The translations under genes and the position numbers were made by a program. A DNA stretch of 64,000 nt from Sphingobacteriaceae bacterium. GTDB lineage: Bacteria > Bacteroidota > Bacteroidia > B-17B0 > Aurantibacillaceae. Below, piece after piece: positions 45,725 to 55,862 of the stretch. Position 1 is the stretch's first letter. Each line of letters starts with the position of its first letter. The stretch covers positions 4,960,001 to 5,024,000 of the forward strand of contig NVQB01000001.1 in the NCBI GenBank assembly GCA_002319075.1, read 5' to 3'. A model generated the notes under the pieces. It was not told the origin of the DNA. It did not search any database and was given only the letters and a program-made list of their open reading frames with translations.

Positions 45725-46504
45725 CTATTTGTTTTTCAAAGTTATCCAAACCGGTGCATGATCACTGGTTTTTTCCCATGCTCTTACATGGCGATCTACG
45801 CCTGCTTTTTGCAAACTAGAAGCGATTTCAGGTGAAAGCAAAAAGTGATCTATACGAATGCCTGCATCCCTCCCAAAAGCGTTTCTAAAATAATCCCAGA
45901 AGGTGAAGATCTTTTCGTTAGGAAATAAAGTTCGCAGGGCATCTGTCCATCCCTGACCGACTAATTTTTTGTATGCAGCTTTTGTTTCCGGAAAAAACAG
46001 AGCATCGTTCACCCAGCTTTCTGGTTTATGACAATCGAGATCAGTTGGTATCACATTAAAATCTCCGATCAAAATCACAGGAATTTTCTTTTTAAGAAGC
46101 GCTTTGGCTCGAGTATTAAGACGTTTGAACCAGGCGAGTTTGTACTCAAACTTTGGTCCTGGCGCAGGGTTCCCATTTGGCAAATACAAGCAACATATTA
46201 AAATTCCGTTAACAATAGCTTCAAGATAACGGCTCTGCACATCTTCAGGATCACCAGGTAACACACGTCCTAATTCTTCGATAGGGTATTTCTTTTTGCA
46301 GAGAATAGCAACCCCGTTCCAGCTTTTTTGCCCATGATAAATAACCTTGTAACCAGCCTCTGTAATGGCCTGCAGCGGAAATTTTTCATTCGGAGATTTG
46401 AGCTCCTGCAGACAAACAATATCAGGCTTTGATTCATCCAGCCAGCGTAAAAGTACCCGTAGTCTTCCATTTACGCCATTTACATTGTAGGTTGCTATTT
46501 TCAT
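45725..46504 (-). CDS. xth: Exodeoxyribonuclease III
   Basis: 259 residues. AP endonuclease and 3'-5' exonuclease of base excision repair. Starts MKIATYNVNGVNGRLRVLL; catalytic Glu in CLQELKSPNEKFP, Asp-Asn in IGDFNVIPTDLD, and the C-terminal DH pair in KTSDHAPVWITL. Divergent from the ABC-F gene. Confidence 0.95.
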   Translation of the reverse strand: MKIATYNVNGVNGRLRVLLRWLDESKPDIVCLQELKSPNEKFPLQAITEAGYKVIYHGQKSWNGVAILCKKKYPIEELGRVLPGDPEDVQSRYLEAIVNGILICCLYLPNGNPAPGPKFEYKLAWFKRLNTRAKALLKKKIPVILIGDFNVIPTDLDCHKPESWVNDALFFPETKAAYKKLVGQGWTDALRTLFPNEKIFTFWDYFRNAFGRDAGIRIDHFLLSPEIASSLQKAGVDRHVRAWEKTSDHAPVWITLKNK

Positions 46505-46632
46505 ATGAGGACTTTTTATGTTGTTCTTACAAAGATATTTTATTTGGTTTCAAGTCTCATGCCAGTGGACACAAGTAATAACTTTACAGCACAGAGCCTT
46601 AAGTTTGCCCAAAATACTACCATAAAAAATCG

Positions 46633-46640
46633 TATCTTTG
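46633..46640 (+). promoter_or_regulatory. Promoter element before the ABC-F gene
   Basis: TATCTTTG matches TAnnTTTG exactly, 20 bases before the ATG at 46661, so the leader is only about 14 bases. The -33 position is unclear. Confidence 0.65.
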
Positions 46641-46657
46641 CCACCTTATTTTTTTAA

Positions 46658-48277
<1,620 letters not shown>

Positions 48278-48398
48278 GAAGAATGGATTTTATGACGCTC
48301 CAATCAGTACTATCCCTGATCAGTTCATAAAAACTATTTAGATAAAATTTCTTTCTAATTAGATTTTCAAAAACAAGCGGACCAAAATGACCGAAATT

Positions 48399-48434
48399 AA
48401 AAAAGGGAAAATGTTTTTACATTTTCCCTTTTTT
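48399..48434. terminator. Bidirectional terminator between ABC-F and protease genes
   Basis: Perfect 16-bp stem (AAAAAAGGGAAAATGT with its complement) around TTTT. A and T runs on both sides let it end both convergent transcripts. Confidence 0.9.
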
Positions 48435-48451
48435 AATAATAGTTTTATAAT

Positions 48452-50068
48452 TTAGGTTTTTGTCTTGCTGTATTTGTCGGCCATCTTAATAGCTTCATAT
48501 AAATTTACAGTGCCCGCGTTTTTTCCTAATTTCTCGAATTTCACTTCTTCATCTTTCGTTCCGGGTTTAATTACTTTTTTTCCTTTGTAAGTTTTTAAAC
48601 TACTTTTTATAAGGATTTTTTTAATTTGTTCCGGTGTTAGAGTAGGGTAGTAGGACTTAATAACAGCAGCTACACCGCAAGCAACAGGAGAAGCCATACT
48701 GGTTCCGCTGGCATCTTTATAACCGTTCTTTGGCGTGGTTGAATAAATGTCAACACCAGGCGAAAATAAATCCACTGTTTTTTTACCGTAGTTCGAAAAC
48801 GGCGCAATCATTTTATTATCTGGTTGCCAGCTTAAGGCTCCAATATCCATAAAATTTTTAGCCTCACCTTTGCTTTCAAACTTTTTGGAAGGGTAGTGCA
48901 TTACCACATCAATATCCACTCCATCATTTCCAGCAGCATGAATTAAAAGTACACCTTTGCTATCTGCATATTTCACGGCATCATCCACAACTTTTTTATC
49001 CCAGCTGTATTTCTTTCCAAAGCTCATATTAATTACTTTGGCTCCATTGTCAACAGCATAACGAATAGCATTTGCAACATCTTTATCACGTTCGTCACCA
49101 TCAGGCACACAACGAATGGCCATAATTCTTACATCAGCGGCAACGCCATCCATGCCAATTCCGTTGTTACGCGCTGCCGCGATAATACCCGCTACGTGCG
49201 TTCCGTGAAAACTATCAGGACCGTTACAATCACTGTTTCCATAATATTTTTCAGAAGAATTATTGTAATCATCTCCTACAATATTTCTTGGGTCGAAGTT
49301 TAGATTTAAAGCGTAATCTAAATCTTTCTTAAAATAATTTACTCCTTCATCTAAAGCTACAACTCCTTCGTCAAGATTCGAAAACTGTCCTGATCTTAAC
49401 AGATTATTTAGCGCGAAAGCTTTAATTTGTTGGCCGGTTTTATCAGCGGGTTGAAACTTCTCAAGTTCAGTGATGGTAACTTTTTCGACTTTTTGATCGT
49501 CCTTAATCTTTGAATTGATTTCCTTTAAACCATTGGATAAAGCGAGGTACTGATTGTATCTTCCTTCGTCTTCTTCTTTCTTGGTTGTATAGTCCTTGTA
49601 TACTTCCTGAAAAAGCTTAAACTCGTTTTTTTCTTCTTTGGTTTTAAAGTCGGATTCAAGCTTGCCTTCGTATTTCGGTTTTAATTTGCGAACCAAACGA
49701 GTCATTTCAAGATTATCCTGGTCTACATTTTTACCATCCTTTCCGCCAATAAAATTCCAGCCATGCACATCGTCGATGTAACCGTTTTTATCGTCATCAA
49801 CACCATTGCCGGCAATTTCACCAGGATTGGTCCACATTACAGACTTAAGATCCTCATGATCATAATCAACACCGCTATCTATAACACCAACGATTACGGT
49901 GGTAGATTTTTTGTCCTTTAATAATTCTTTATAAGCTCTTTCTGAACTCACGCCATTCACTTTATCGTTTGTGGCATCCAGGTTAAACCAATTATCTGGT
50001 CGCTTAGTATTTTGTGCCTTAAAGAGAAAGGCAGACAGAAGGAATGCACTGATTAATATTCTTTTCAT
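48452..50068 (-). CDS. Subtilisin-like (S8) serine protease
   Basis: 538 residues from the ATG at 50068, giving a signal peptide ending near LFKAQ; the longer in-frame ATG at 50149 buries it. Catalytic triad: Asp64 in VIDSGVDYDHEDL, His288 in FHGTHVAGI, Ser457 in SGTSMASPVACG; oxyanion Asn381 in HAAGND. About 220 residues of charged, probably helical sequence lie between Asp and His, far more than in subtilisin. No T9SS sorting domain, so it should stay in the periplasm or outer membrane, perhaps in protein quality control. Single gene with an upstream TATATTTG element. Confidence 0.93.
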   Translation of the reverse strand: MKRILISAFLLSAFLFKAQNTKRPDNWFNLDATNDKVNGVSSERAYKELLKDKKSTTVIVGVIDSGVDYDHEDLKSVMWTNPGEIAGNGVDDDKNGYIDDVHGWNFIGGKDGKNVDQDNLEMTRLVRKLKPKYEGKLESDFKTKEEKNEFKLFQEVYKDYTTKKEEDEGRYNQYLALSNGLKEINSKIKDDQKVEKVTITELEKFQPADKTGQQIKAFALNNLLRSGQFSNLDEGVVALDEGVNYFKKDLDYALNLNFDPRNIVGDDYNNSSEKYYGNSDCNGPDSFHGTHVAGIIAAARNNGIGMDGVAADVRIMAIRCVPDGDERDKDVANAIRYAVDNGAKVINMSFGKKYSWDKKVVDDAVKYADSKGVLLIHAAGNDGVDIDVVMHYPSKKFESKGEAKNFMDIGALSWQPDNKMIAPFSNYGKKTVDLFSPGVDIYSTTPKNGYKDASGTSMASPVACGVAAVIKSYYPTLTPEQIKKILIKSSLKTYKGKKVIKPGTKDEEVKFEKLGKNAGTVNLYEAIKMADKYSKTKT

Positions 50069-50126
50069 TTTTTTTCTTTTAAATAAAAGATTTGCCATTA
50101 GAGGCAAATCATAGTGTGTATGAATA

Positions 50127-50134
50127 CAAATATA
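50127..50134 (-). promoter_or_regulatory. Promoter element of the S8 protease gene
   Basis: CAAATATA on the plus strand, TATATTTG on the minus strand, about 58 bases before the protease ATG. No TTG at the exact -33 position. Confidence 0.6.
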
Positions 50135-50140
50135 ATGGAA

Positions 50141-50227
50141 CTTAGCCAAGCCTAATAGCCGTTCACACTAATTAAGAGTACATACTATAAAATACCCCAT
50201 ATAGGGTGATAGGAGGCTTTGGCTAAG
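50141..50227. repeat. Imperfect inverted repeat in a divergent gap
   Basis: Arms CTTAGCCAAGCCT (50141-50153) and AGGCTTTGGCTAAG (50214-50227) match as inverted repeats with one extra base, enclosing 60 bases that themselves include the small palindrome ACCCCATATAGGGT. Confidence 0.55.
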
Positions 50228-50350
50228 CCCTATTGCTCGCAAAACAAACAAAAAAAGTCCAAAATAATTTCATTTCCCACCATTTGTAAAAAACAAGTAC
50301 AGCGTTTATTTATTTTCACTATTTTTAGAAAAATTATTAAACTTTATAGA

Positions 50351-52315
50351 ATGAAAAAAATTACTCTTTTATTATTTGCTCTGGCCGCTTTTTCAAAGCC
50401 CGCTTTTAGCCAGGCTGTTATTTCAATTGATGCTCCTCAGTACGATGGTTACTGGTCAGCTCTCTTAGGTCCTAATGGTTATGCCTCATCAGTTACCTCT
50501 CCAACCTTAACAATGGCTTACAACAGAGCTTGTTATTTAATTACACAAGCTGAATTAACGCGTATGATTGCCACTAACAGTGTTGTAACTGATTTTGGTT
50601 TTGATTTTTACAGACCAGGAAGTACTGCTGTTACAGGTCAGTTTACTCTATATCTACAAAATACTTCTGATGTAACTTATAATAAAGGAACAACCTTTTC
50701 GTCAATAATTACAGGTATGTCAACAAACTACAACGGCGCACTGATATTGCCAGGGGCTGCTACACAGGCCACTGCAGCTGTGAGCGTTCCGTTGTCTTCC
50801 AACTTTACCTATACTGGTGGTGGAATTTATGTAGCCTGGGACTGGTATACTTCAGCTCCAACTTCAACTGCTTACGCAAGATATTTGGCTACCTATGATG
50901 GTTCAACGATGGGTGTAAACGCTATGGCTCCAAGCGCAGGACCGGCTCCTACTACTCTCACAGTTGACATCGCTCGTCCATCTATGCGTTTTAAAGCTGC
51001 GAATACAGCTACTAATGAGGTAGGTGTTAACATCATGCAAACGCCAGGTTTAGATTCAAGACAAACAGGTGGCCAGGAAGTTCTTGCCCTTGTTAAAAAT
51101 AATAGTTTAAATGCTTTAACAAATATTCCTGTTACTTTAAGCGTTACTGGTGCAAACAGCTATATTAACACACAAACTGTTGCCACTCTTGCTCCAGGGG
51201 CTACTACAGTGGTTGTATTTCCAGCTCACCAATCTACAGTGAGTGGTGCAAACAATATGACTGTTACAGTACCTTCTGATCAGTACGTTTATAATAACGG
51301 TTTAATCTGGACTCAAACAGTAACTTGTGCTGATTACGGAAATAACCCACCAGTTGCAGCGTCTTCTTTTAGTTCTGAATCTTATGGCGCTCAGGCAACT
51401 ATTGCCACACCATTCATGTCGTCTGGTTCAAGCAGTATTACAGGTATCAAATATGCTCCTTCACAAACTCCTGGTGGAAGCTATCAAATGCGTGGTGTTT
51501 TGTTAGATGCAGGTGGAACTATCCTCGCAACTACAAATACACTTAATCTATCAGCAGCAAGCTACGGCACTTATGCGAATTTTAAGTTTACTCCTCCTGT
51601 TGAACTAACACCAAATACTCAGTATTTCTATGGAATTTCACAGTTAACCTCAGGTGTTTTTGCATTCGGAACATTAGATGTGTTAGCAACTACAAATTTG
51701 AACTTATATTATTTCTGTCCAAATTCTGGCGGATCTATTGGATCTCCTCAAAATCAAATGGGCTATTTAGGATTACAAGCTACTTTGAGCTTCTCTCAAA
51801 CAACATTAGATGAAGCCTATGCTTCCTCAACAGTTATCTGTAAACAAGATGGAGCGAATTCTGTAACCTTAACCGCTTTTGGCGGGTCAAGCTCTTTCTC
51901 ATGGACTCCAGGAAACCTTGGTGGTGCTGAAGTTGTTGTTACTCCAACGGTAGCTGGTGCTTCCGGAACGGTGAACTACGTTGCTAGTGGTACTGACGGT
52001 GTTAGTAAATGTAAAAGTAACACTATAACTGTACCAGTTGTTGTAAGTGCTTGTGCAGCTATCAGCTCTAATACTTCAAACGGATTTGATCTTAAATTAT
52101 ATCCTAATCCAAGTGCTACGGGTAAATCTACACTTTCAGGATTGTCTGGAACCAACGTTATTACTGTTTATAACACTTTAGGTCAGATCGTAGCTACGCA
52201 AAAAAGCTCTGAAGAAACTACTGAGATTGATCTTTCTTCTCAACCTTCAGGTAATTACATGGTTAAAATTTCGAGCGACCGCAACGAGACAAGACTCGTG
52301 AAACTTATAAAATAA
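50351..52315 (+). CDS. Secreted protein with T9SS sorting domain, unknown function
   Basis: 654 residues from the ATG at 50351, with signal peptide MKKITLLLFALAAFSKPAFS then Q. Upstream in-frame starts (from 50219) are basic sequence unlike a leader. The middle (about 225-320) resembles a CARDB-like Ig fold: LALVKNNSLNALTNIPVTLS. A second beta-rich part follows (about 335-490), then an Ig-like stretch around CKQDGANSVTLTAFGG. The last 75 residues are a T9SS type A domain (LYPNPSATGKSTLSG to ETRLVKLIK). Surface or secreted; no catalytic motif found. Confidence 0.82.
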   Translation: MKKITLLLFALAAFSKPAFSQAVISIDAPQYDGYWSALLGPNGYASSVTSPTLTMAYNRACYLITQAELTRMIATNSVVTDFGFDFYRPGSTAVTGQFTLYLQNTSDVTYNKGTTFSSIITGMSTNYNGALILPGAATQATAAVSVPLSSNFTYTGGGIYVAWDWYTSAPTSTAYARYLATYDGSTMGVNAMAPSAGPAPTTLTVDIARPSMRFKAANTATNEVGVNIMQTPGLDSRQTGGQEVLALVKNNSLNALTNIPVTLSVTGANSYINTQTVATLAPGATTVVVFPAHQSTVSGANNMTVTVPSDQYVYNNGLIWTQTVTCADYGNNPPVAASSFSSESYGAQATIATPFMSSGSSSITGIKYAPSQTPGGSYQMRGVLLDAGGTILATTNTLNLSAASYGTYANFKFTPPVELTPNTQYFYGISQLTSGVFAFGTLDVLATTNLNLYYFCPNSGGSIGSPQNQMGYLGLQATLSFSQTTLDEAYASSTVICKQDGANSVTLTAFGGSSSFSWTPGNLGGAEVVVTPTVAGASGTVNYVASGTDGVSKCKSNTITVPVVVSACAAISSNTSNGFDLKLYPNPSATGKSTLSGLSGTNVITVYNTLGQIVATQKSSEETTEIDLSSQPSGNYMVKISSDRNETRLVKLIK

Positions 52316-52340
52316 TAATCAGTTTTCTTTTTTTGAATTT

Positions 52341-52368
52341 AACCCTCCGCGAAAACGGAGGGTTTTTT
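52341..52368 (+). terminator. Terminator of the T9SS cargo gene
   Basis: Stem AACCCTCCG with CGGAGGGTT, loop CGAAAA, then a T run. Confidence 0.93.
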
Positions 52369-52475
52369 ATTACCCACATCACGATCAACAACTAAAAAAA
52401 TGTTAATCCGCCAACTTAGTGTAACAAATACTTCAAAATATACGTCTTAGTAGCAAATTATATGCTTTAAAATAC

Positions 52476-52483
52476 TAATTTTG
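52476..52483 (+). promoter_or_regulatory. TAnnTTTG element just before bamD
   Basis: TAATTTTG lies only five bases before the TTG start at 52489. If used, the mRNA would be almost leaderless. No TTG at -33. Confidence 0.4.
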
Positions 52484-52488
52484 AACCT

Positions 52489-53283
52489 TTGAAAAAAATA
52501 TCAATACTCGTTTTAGTTGTAACTCTCGTTCTTACGTCCTGCAATAGCTACAATAAGCTTCTGAAAAGTACAGACTATGAGCTTAAGCTCAGAAAAGCCA
52601 AAGAATATTACGATAAAGAATATTACATACGTTCTTCGCAGCTCTATGAAGAGTTAATGCCGGTTGTTAAGGGTACTGATAAAGCTGAGGAGGTATACTA
52701 CTACTACACCTGGAGCGAATATAATCTTGGTGATTATATCTTGAGTCAGTACCACTTTAAAAACTATACACGACAATTTCCTAATGGTAAACATGTGGAA
52801 GAGTGTTATTACATGAATGCCTTTTGTTACTTCTTAAACTCCCCAAATTATAAGCTCGATCAGAGTTACACAAAAAATGCAATTAAAGAATTCCAGTCTT
52901 TCATTGATTTTTACCCTGAAAGCTCAAGAATGGATTCTTGTAATCTGCTAATTGACCAGTTAAGATCAAAATTAGAGAAGAAAGAATACGAGATAACCAA
53001 GCAGTATTATAAACTTGGAACCTGGAAAGCCGCTATTGTAGCGTCAAAAAACTTTATTAAGGAATATCCTTCAAGTAACTACAATGAGGAAATGTATTAT
53101 ATGATTATAGACTCCTATTATACGCTTGCAATTAACAGTATTTATTCTAAAAAAGAGGAACGATTGAATGGAGCTATCGAAAATTATGTGAAATTCTTGG
53201 ATTTATACCCTAAAAGTTCGTACATTAGCCGCTCAGAAAGTATTTATAATAGTAGTAAACGCCTAAAAGATAATTTAAATTAA
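52489..53283 (+). CDS. bamD: Outer-membrane assembly lipoprotein BamD
   Basis: 264 residues, start codon TTG. The frame has a stop shortly upstream and no ATG before residue 49, so TTG is the only start that keeps the lipoprotein signal (lipid Cys at 18 in VLTSC). TPR-like helices follow, with paired Tyr-rich repeats: AEEVYYYYTWSEYNLGDY, KHVEECYYMNAFCYF and YNEEMYYMIIDSYYTLA. Acts with BamA to insert barrels into the outer membrane. The order bamD, rpoZ, coaBC, DUF4835 is conserved in Bacteroidota. Confidence 0.9.
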   Translation: MKKISILVLVVTLVLTSCNSYNKLLKSTDYELKLRKAKEYYDKEYYIRSSQLYEELMPVVKGTDKAEEVYYYYTWSEYNLGDYILSQYHFKNYTRQFPNGKHVEECYYMNAFCYFLNSPNYKLDQSYTKNAIKEFQSFIDFYPESSRMDSCNLLIDQLRSKLEKKEYEITKQYYKLGTWKAAIVASKNFIKEYPSSNYNEEMYYMIIDSYYTLAINSIYSKKEERLNGAIENYVKFLDLYPKSSYISRSESIYNSSKRLKDNLN

Positions 53284-53284
53284 C

Positions 53285-53623
53285 ATGGATTTTAAAAAAA
53301 CAAACGCAGAACAAAGTATTGTAACCCGTGATATTCGTAGATTTGACGGTCCTACCGGAAATATTTATGAAGCGGTTTCCATTATGAGTAAACGCGCCAA
53401 CCAGATCAGCTCTGAAATTAAAGAAGAATTATCTGGAAAATTACAGGAATTCAGCAGTCATACTGACAATTTAGAAGAGGTGTTTGAAAACAGAGAGCAA
53501 ATCGAGATTTCTAAACACTACGAAAAACTTCCTAAACCAACATTGATTTCTATCCAGGAATTTTTGGAAGAAAAAGTATATTACCGCAATCCTACAAAAG
53601 AAGCTGGGGCAGGAATTAAATAA
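53285..53623 (+). CDS. rpoZ: RNA polymerase subunit omega
   Basis: 112 residues. Blocks ITRD-like VTRDIRRFDGPTGNIYEAVSIMSKRANQIS split over the family core with conserved Arg-Ala-Asn match Bacteroidota RpoZ. Stabilises the beta-prime subunit. One base after the bamD stop. A terminator follows before coaBC. Confidence 0.88.
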   Translation: MDFKKTNAEQSIVTRDIRRFDGPTGNIYEAVSIMSKRANQISSEIKEELSGKLQEFSSHTDNLEEVFENREQIEISKHYEKLPKPTLISIQEFLEEKVYYRNPTKEAGAGIK

Positions 53624-53663
53624 TAGCGCAGGCTTTGTACAAAAGTCAGTCAGCACATTCATT

Positions 53664-53696
53664 AAAAGGCAGTAGTAATTATTCTACTGCCTTTTT
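53664..53696 (+). terminator. Terminator after rpoZ
   Basis: A 12-bp stem (AAAAGGCAGTAG with CTACTGCCTTTT) around eight bases, ending in a T run. It lies only 17 bases before coaBC, so it may attenuate rather than stop the operon. Confidence 0.85.
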
Positions 53697-53712
53697 CCAT
53701 TCATGATAAAAC

Positions 53713-54909
53713 ATGCTTGAGCAAAAGAAAATAATACTTGGAATTACCGGTGGCATAGCGGCGTATAAATGCGCTCAGCTGGTGCGCCTCTTAGTTAAAG
53801 CAGGCGCTGAAGTTAAAGTAATTTTAACGCCGGCAGCATCACAATTTGTTACCGCACAAACACTTTCAGTACTTAGTAAAAACCAGGTAACTACCGATTT
53901 TTTTGACGCAAACTTCAACTGGAATAATCATGTGCATCTGGCAGAGTGGGCCGATGTACTTTTAATAGCTCCGCTTACAGCAAATACGCTTGCTAAAATG
54001 GCAAATGGTATTTGTGATAATAGTTTACTAGCCACTTACCTTTCTGCAAAAACCAAAACCATAGTTGCTCCGGCGATGGATCTGGACATGTACCAACACC
54101 CTACAGTAAAAAAGAATCTCGATGCGTTGCGTTCCTATGGAAATACGATTATTCCGGCAGAAAGCGGCGAACTTGCCAGCGGACTTGTAGGAGAGGGCAG
54201 AATGGCGGAGCCTGAACATATTGTGGATTTTATTGTCGATTTTTTTTCTAAAGACCTACCTTTAAAAGGATTTAGTGCTTTGGTAAATGCAGGACCTACT
54301 TATGAAGCCATAGATCCTGTTCGCTTTATTGGTAACCGAAGTAGTGGAAAAATGGGTGTAGCTATCTCTGAAACCCTTGCTGCAATGGGCGCAAAGGTAA
54401 CACTAGTGCTTGGTCCATCATCTTTAGTTATTAAAAACAAAAACATAGATCTTATTCGCGTTGAATCTGGAGAGGAAATGTACCATGCAATGCTTTCTAA
54501 TTTTTCGGAGAAGAGCATCGTAATTTGTAGTGCAGCTGTGGCTGATTACAAGCCGGCAAACGTAAGCGATGTTAAAATTAAAAAGAAAGAAGAAAATTTT
54601 AAGCTGGATCTGGTAAAAACAAAAGATATTTTAAGTGAATTAGGAAAACAAAAAACCAACCAATGTCTCGTTGGTTTTGCATTGGAAACAAACAATGTTG
54701 AAGAGTATGCCCGTGAAAAACTAAAAAACAAAAACCTTGATTTAATTGTAGCAAATTCGGCGAGTGTTGCAGGAGCTGGCTTTGGCGTTGACAGTAACCA
54801 GGTAATGATAATTGACAAACACAATAAAATTACTAATTTTGAGTTAAAAAGTAAGCAGGAAGTAGCCGAAGATATAGTTCACTACATTATTGCCTTTATA
54901 AATAATTGA
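53713..54909 (+). CDS. coaBC: Bifunctional CoaBC (phosphopantothenoylcysteine decarboxylase/synthetase)
   Basis: 398 residues. CoaC domain (about 1-185): flavin-binding GITGGIAAYK and catalytic His75 in NHVHLAEWAD. CoaB domain (about 190-398): NAGPTYEAIDPVRFIGNRSSGKMG and the Lys-rich KKKEENFKLDLVKTKDIL loop. Makes 4'-phosphopantetheine from phosphopantothenate, cysteine and CTP on the way to coenzyme A. Two CoaC residues differ from E. coli Dfp: PAMD instead of PAMN, and ASG instead of ACG (Ser156). Four bases before the DUF4835 gene. Confidence 0.96.
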   Translation: MLEQKKIILGITGGIAAYKCAQLVRLLVKAGAEVKVILTPAASQFVTAQTLSVLSKNQVTTDFFDANFNWNNHVHLAEWADVLLIAPLTANTLAKMANGICDNSLLATYLSAKTKTIVAPAMDLDMYQHPTVKKNLDALRSYGNTIIPAESGELASGLVGEGRMAEPEHIVDFIVDFFSKDLPLKGFSALVNAGPTYEAIDPVRFIGNRSSGKMGVAISETLAAMGAKVTLVLGPSSLVIKNKNIDLIRVESGEEMYHAMLSNFSEKSIVICSAAVADYKPANVSDVKIKKKEENFKLDLVKTKDILSELGKQKTNQCLVGFALETNNVEEYAREKLKNKNLDLIVANSASVAGAGFGVDSNQVMIIDKHNKITNFELKSKQEVAEDIVHYIIAFINN

Positions 54910-54913
54910 TCTT

Positions 54914-55819
54914 ATGAAACTAAAAGTTCTCTTTATCTTATTCATTTTTGTACTCGTTAATCCTTCGTTTTCGCAGGAGTTAAATTGCCAGGTGGAGATT
55001 AATTCAACACAGGTTCAGGGCTCTGCAAACAAGCAGATTTTTGATCAGTTGAAACGTTCCATCCTCGAATTTATGAATAACACCAAATGGACTAATGAAG
55101 TTTTTACTCAGCAGGAGAAAATAGAATGTTATATTCTTATCGTTATTAAAGAACAGGTAGGAACTGACGATTATTCAGGAACTATTCAGGTAAGTAGTGG
55201 CCGCCCGGTCTTTAAAAGTTCTTTCTCTGCAAAGGTTTTAAATATTGAAGATGAGTACTTTCAGTTTAAGTTTCAACAATTTTCTCAGTTGGAATATAAC
55301 ATGAACACCTTTCAAAATAATTTGACCTCGGTTTTACAGTACTATGCCTATGTAGTTCTCGCTTCAGATTACGATACATTTGCTCCGCAAGGCGGAACAA
55401 CTTATTGGCAAAAAGCTCAGCTGGTAGTTCAAAATGCGCAGTCAGCAAATGAGTCGGGATGGAAACAAAGCCAAACAGGACAAAAAAACCGGTATTGGTT
55501 AGTTGAAAATGCTTTACAACCACTATTTAAAGGCATCAGAGATTGCATGTATTCGTACCATATGCAAGGCCTCGATCATATGCAGGAGAGTGCAGACGAG
55601 GCCCGGGCGGCTATTTTAAAGTCCTTAGATTACCTTGTACCTGTTGCCAAAGCCAGACCAGCATCTTATAACATGCAACTCTTTTTTAATGCTAAAAGAG
55701 ATGAGTTAGTTAGTATATTTAAAGGAGGAACTCCTGAGGAAAAAACAAAGGTTTTGGAGCTTCTAGGTACTGTAGACCCTTCGGGAACAACAAAATATTC
55801 GAAAATAACTGAAAGCTAA
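54914..55819 (+). CDS. DUF4835 family protein, PorD-like T9SS component
   Basis: 301 residues with a signal peptide ending near PSFSQ. DUF4835 blocks: LNCQVEINSTQVQGSANKQI near the start, CYILIVIKEQVGTDDYSGTIQVSSGRPV, and the C-terminal LFFNAKRDELVSIFKGG. The family is found almost only in Bacteroidota and has been labelled PorD in connection with type IX secretion, though its mechanism is unclear. Follows coaBC by four bases, the conserved order. Its presence agrees with the several T9SS cargo proteins in this window. Confidence 0.88.
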   Translation: MKLKVLFILFIFVLVNPSFSQELNCQVEINSTQVQGSANKQIFDQLKRSILEFMNNTKWTNEVFTQQEKIECYILIVIKEQVGTDDYSGTIQVSSGRPVFKSSFSAKVLNIEDEYFQFKFQQFSQLEYNMNTFQNNLTSVLQYYAYVVLASDYDTFAPQGGTTYWQKAQLVVQNAQSANESGWKQSQTGQKNRYWLVENALQPLFKGIRDCMYSYHMQGLDHMQESADEARAAILKSLDYLVPVAKARPASYNMQLFFNAKRDELVSIFKGGTPEEKTKVLELLGTVDPSGTTKYSKITES

Positions 55820-55862
55820 TTAGTTTCGTTTTCTTAGACTTCTTAATTTGAACAAGATTTTT

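Noticed and set aside
45249-45749. Longer form of the small membrane protein starting at 45749
   Set aside because: It overlaps the end of the exonuclease III gene, and the first 25 residues are not needed for the membrane fold.
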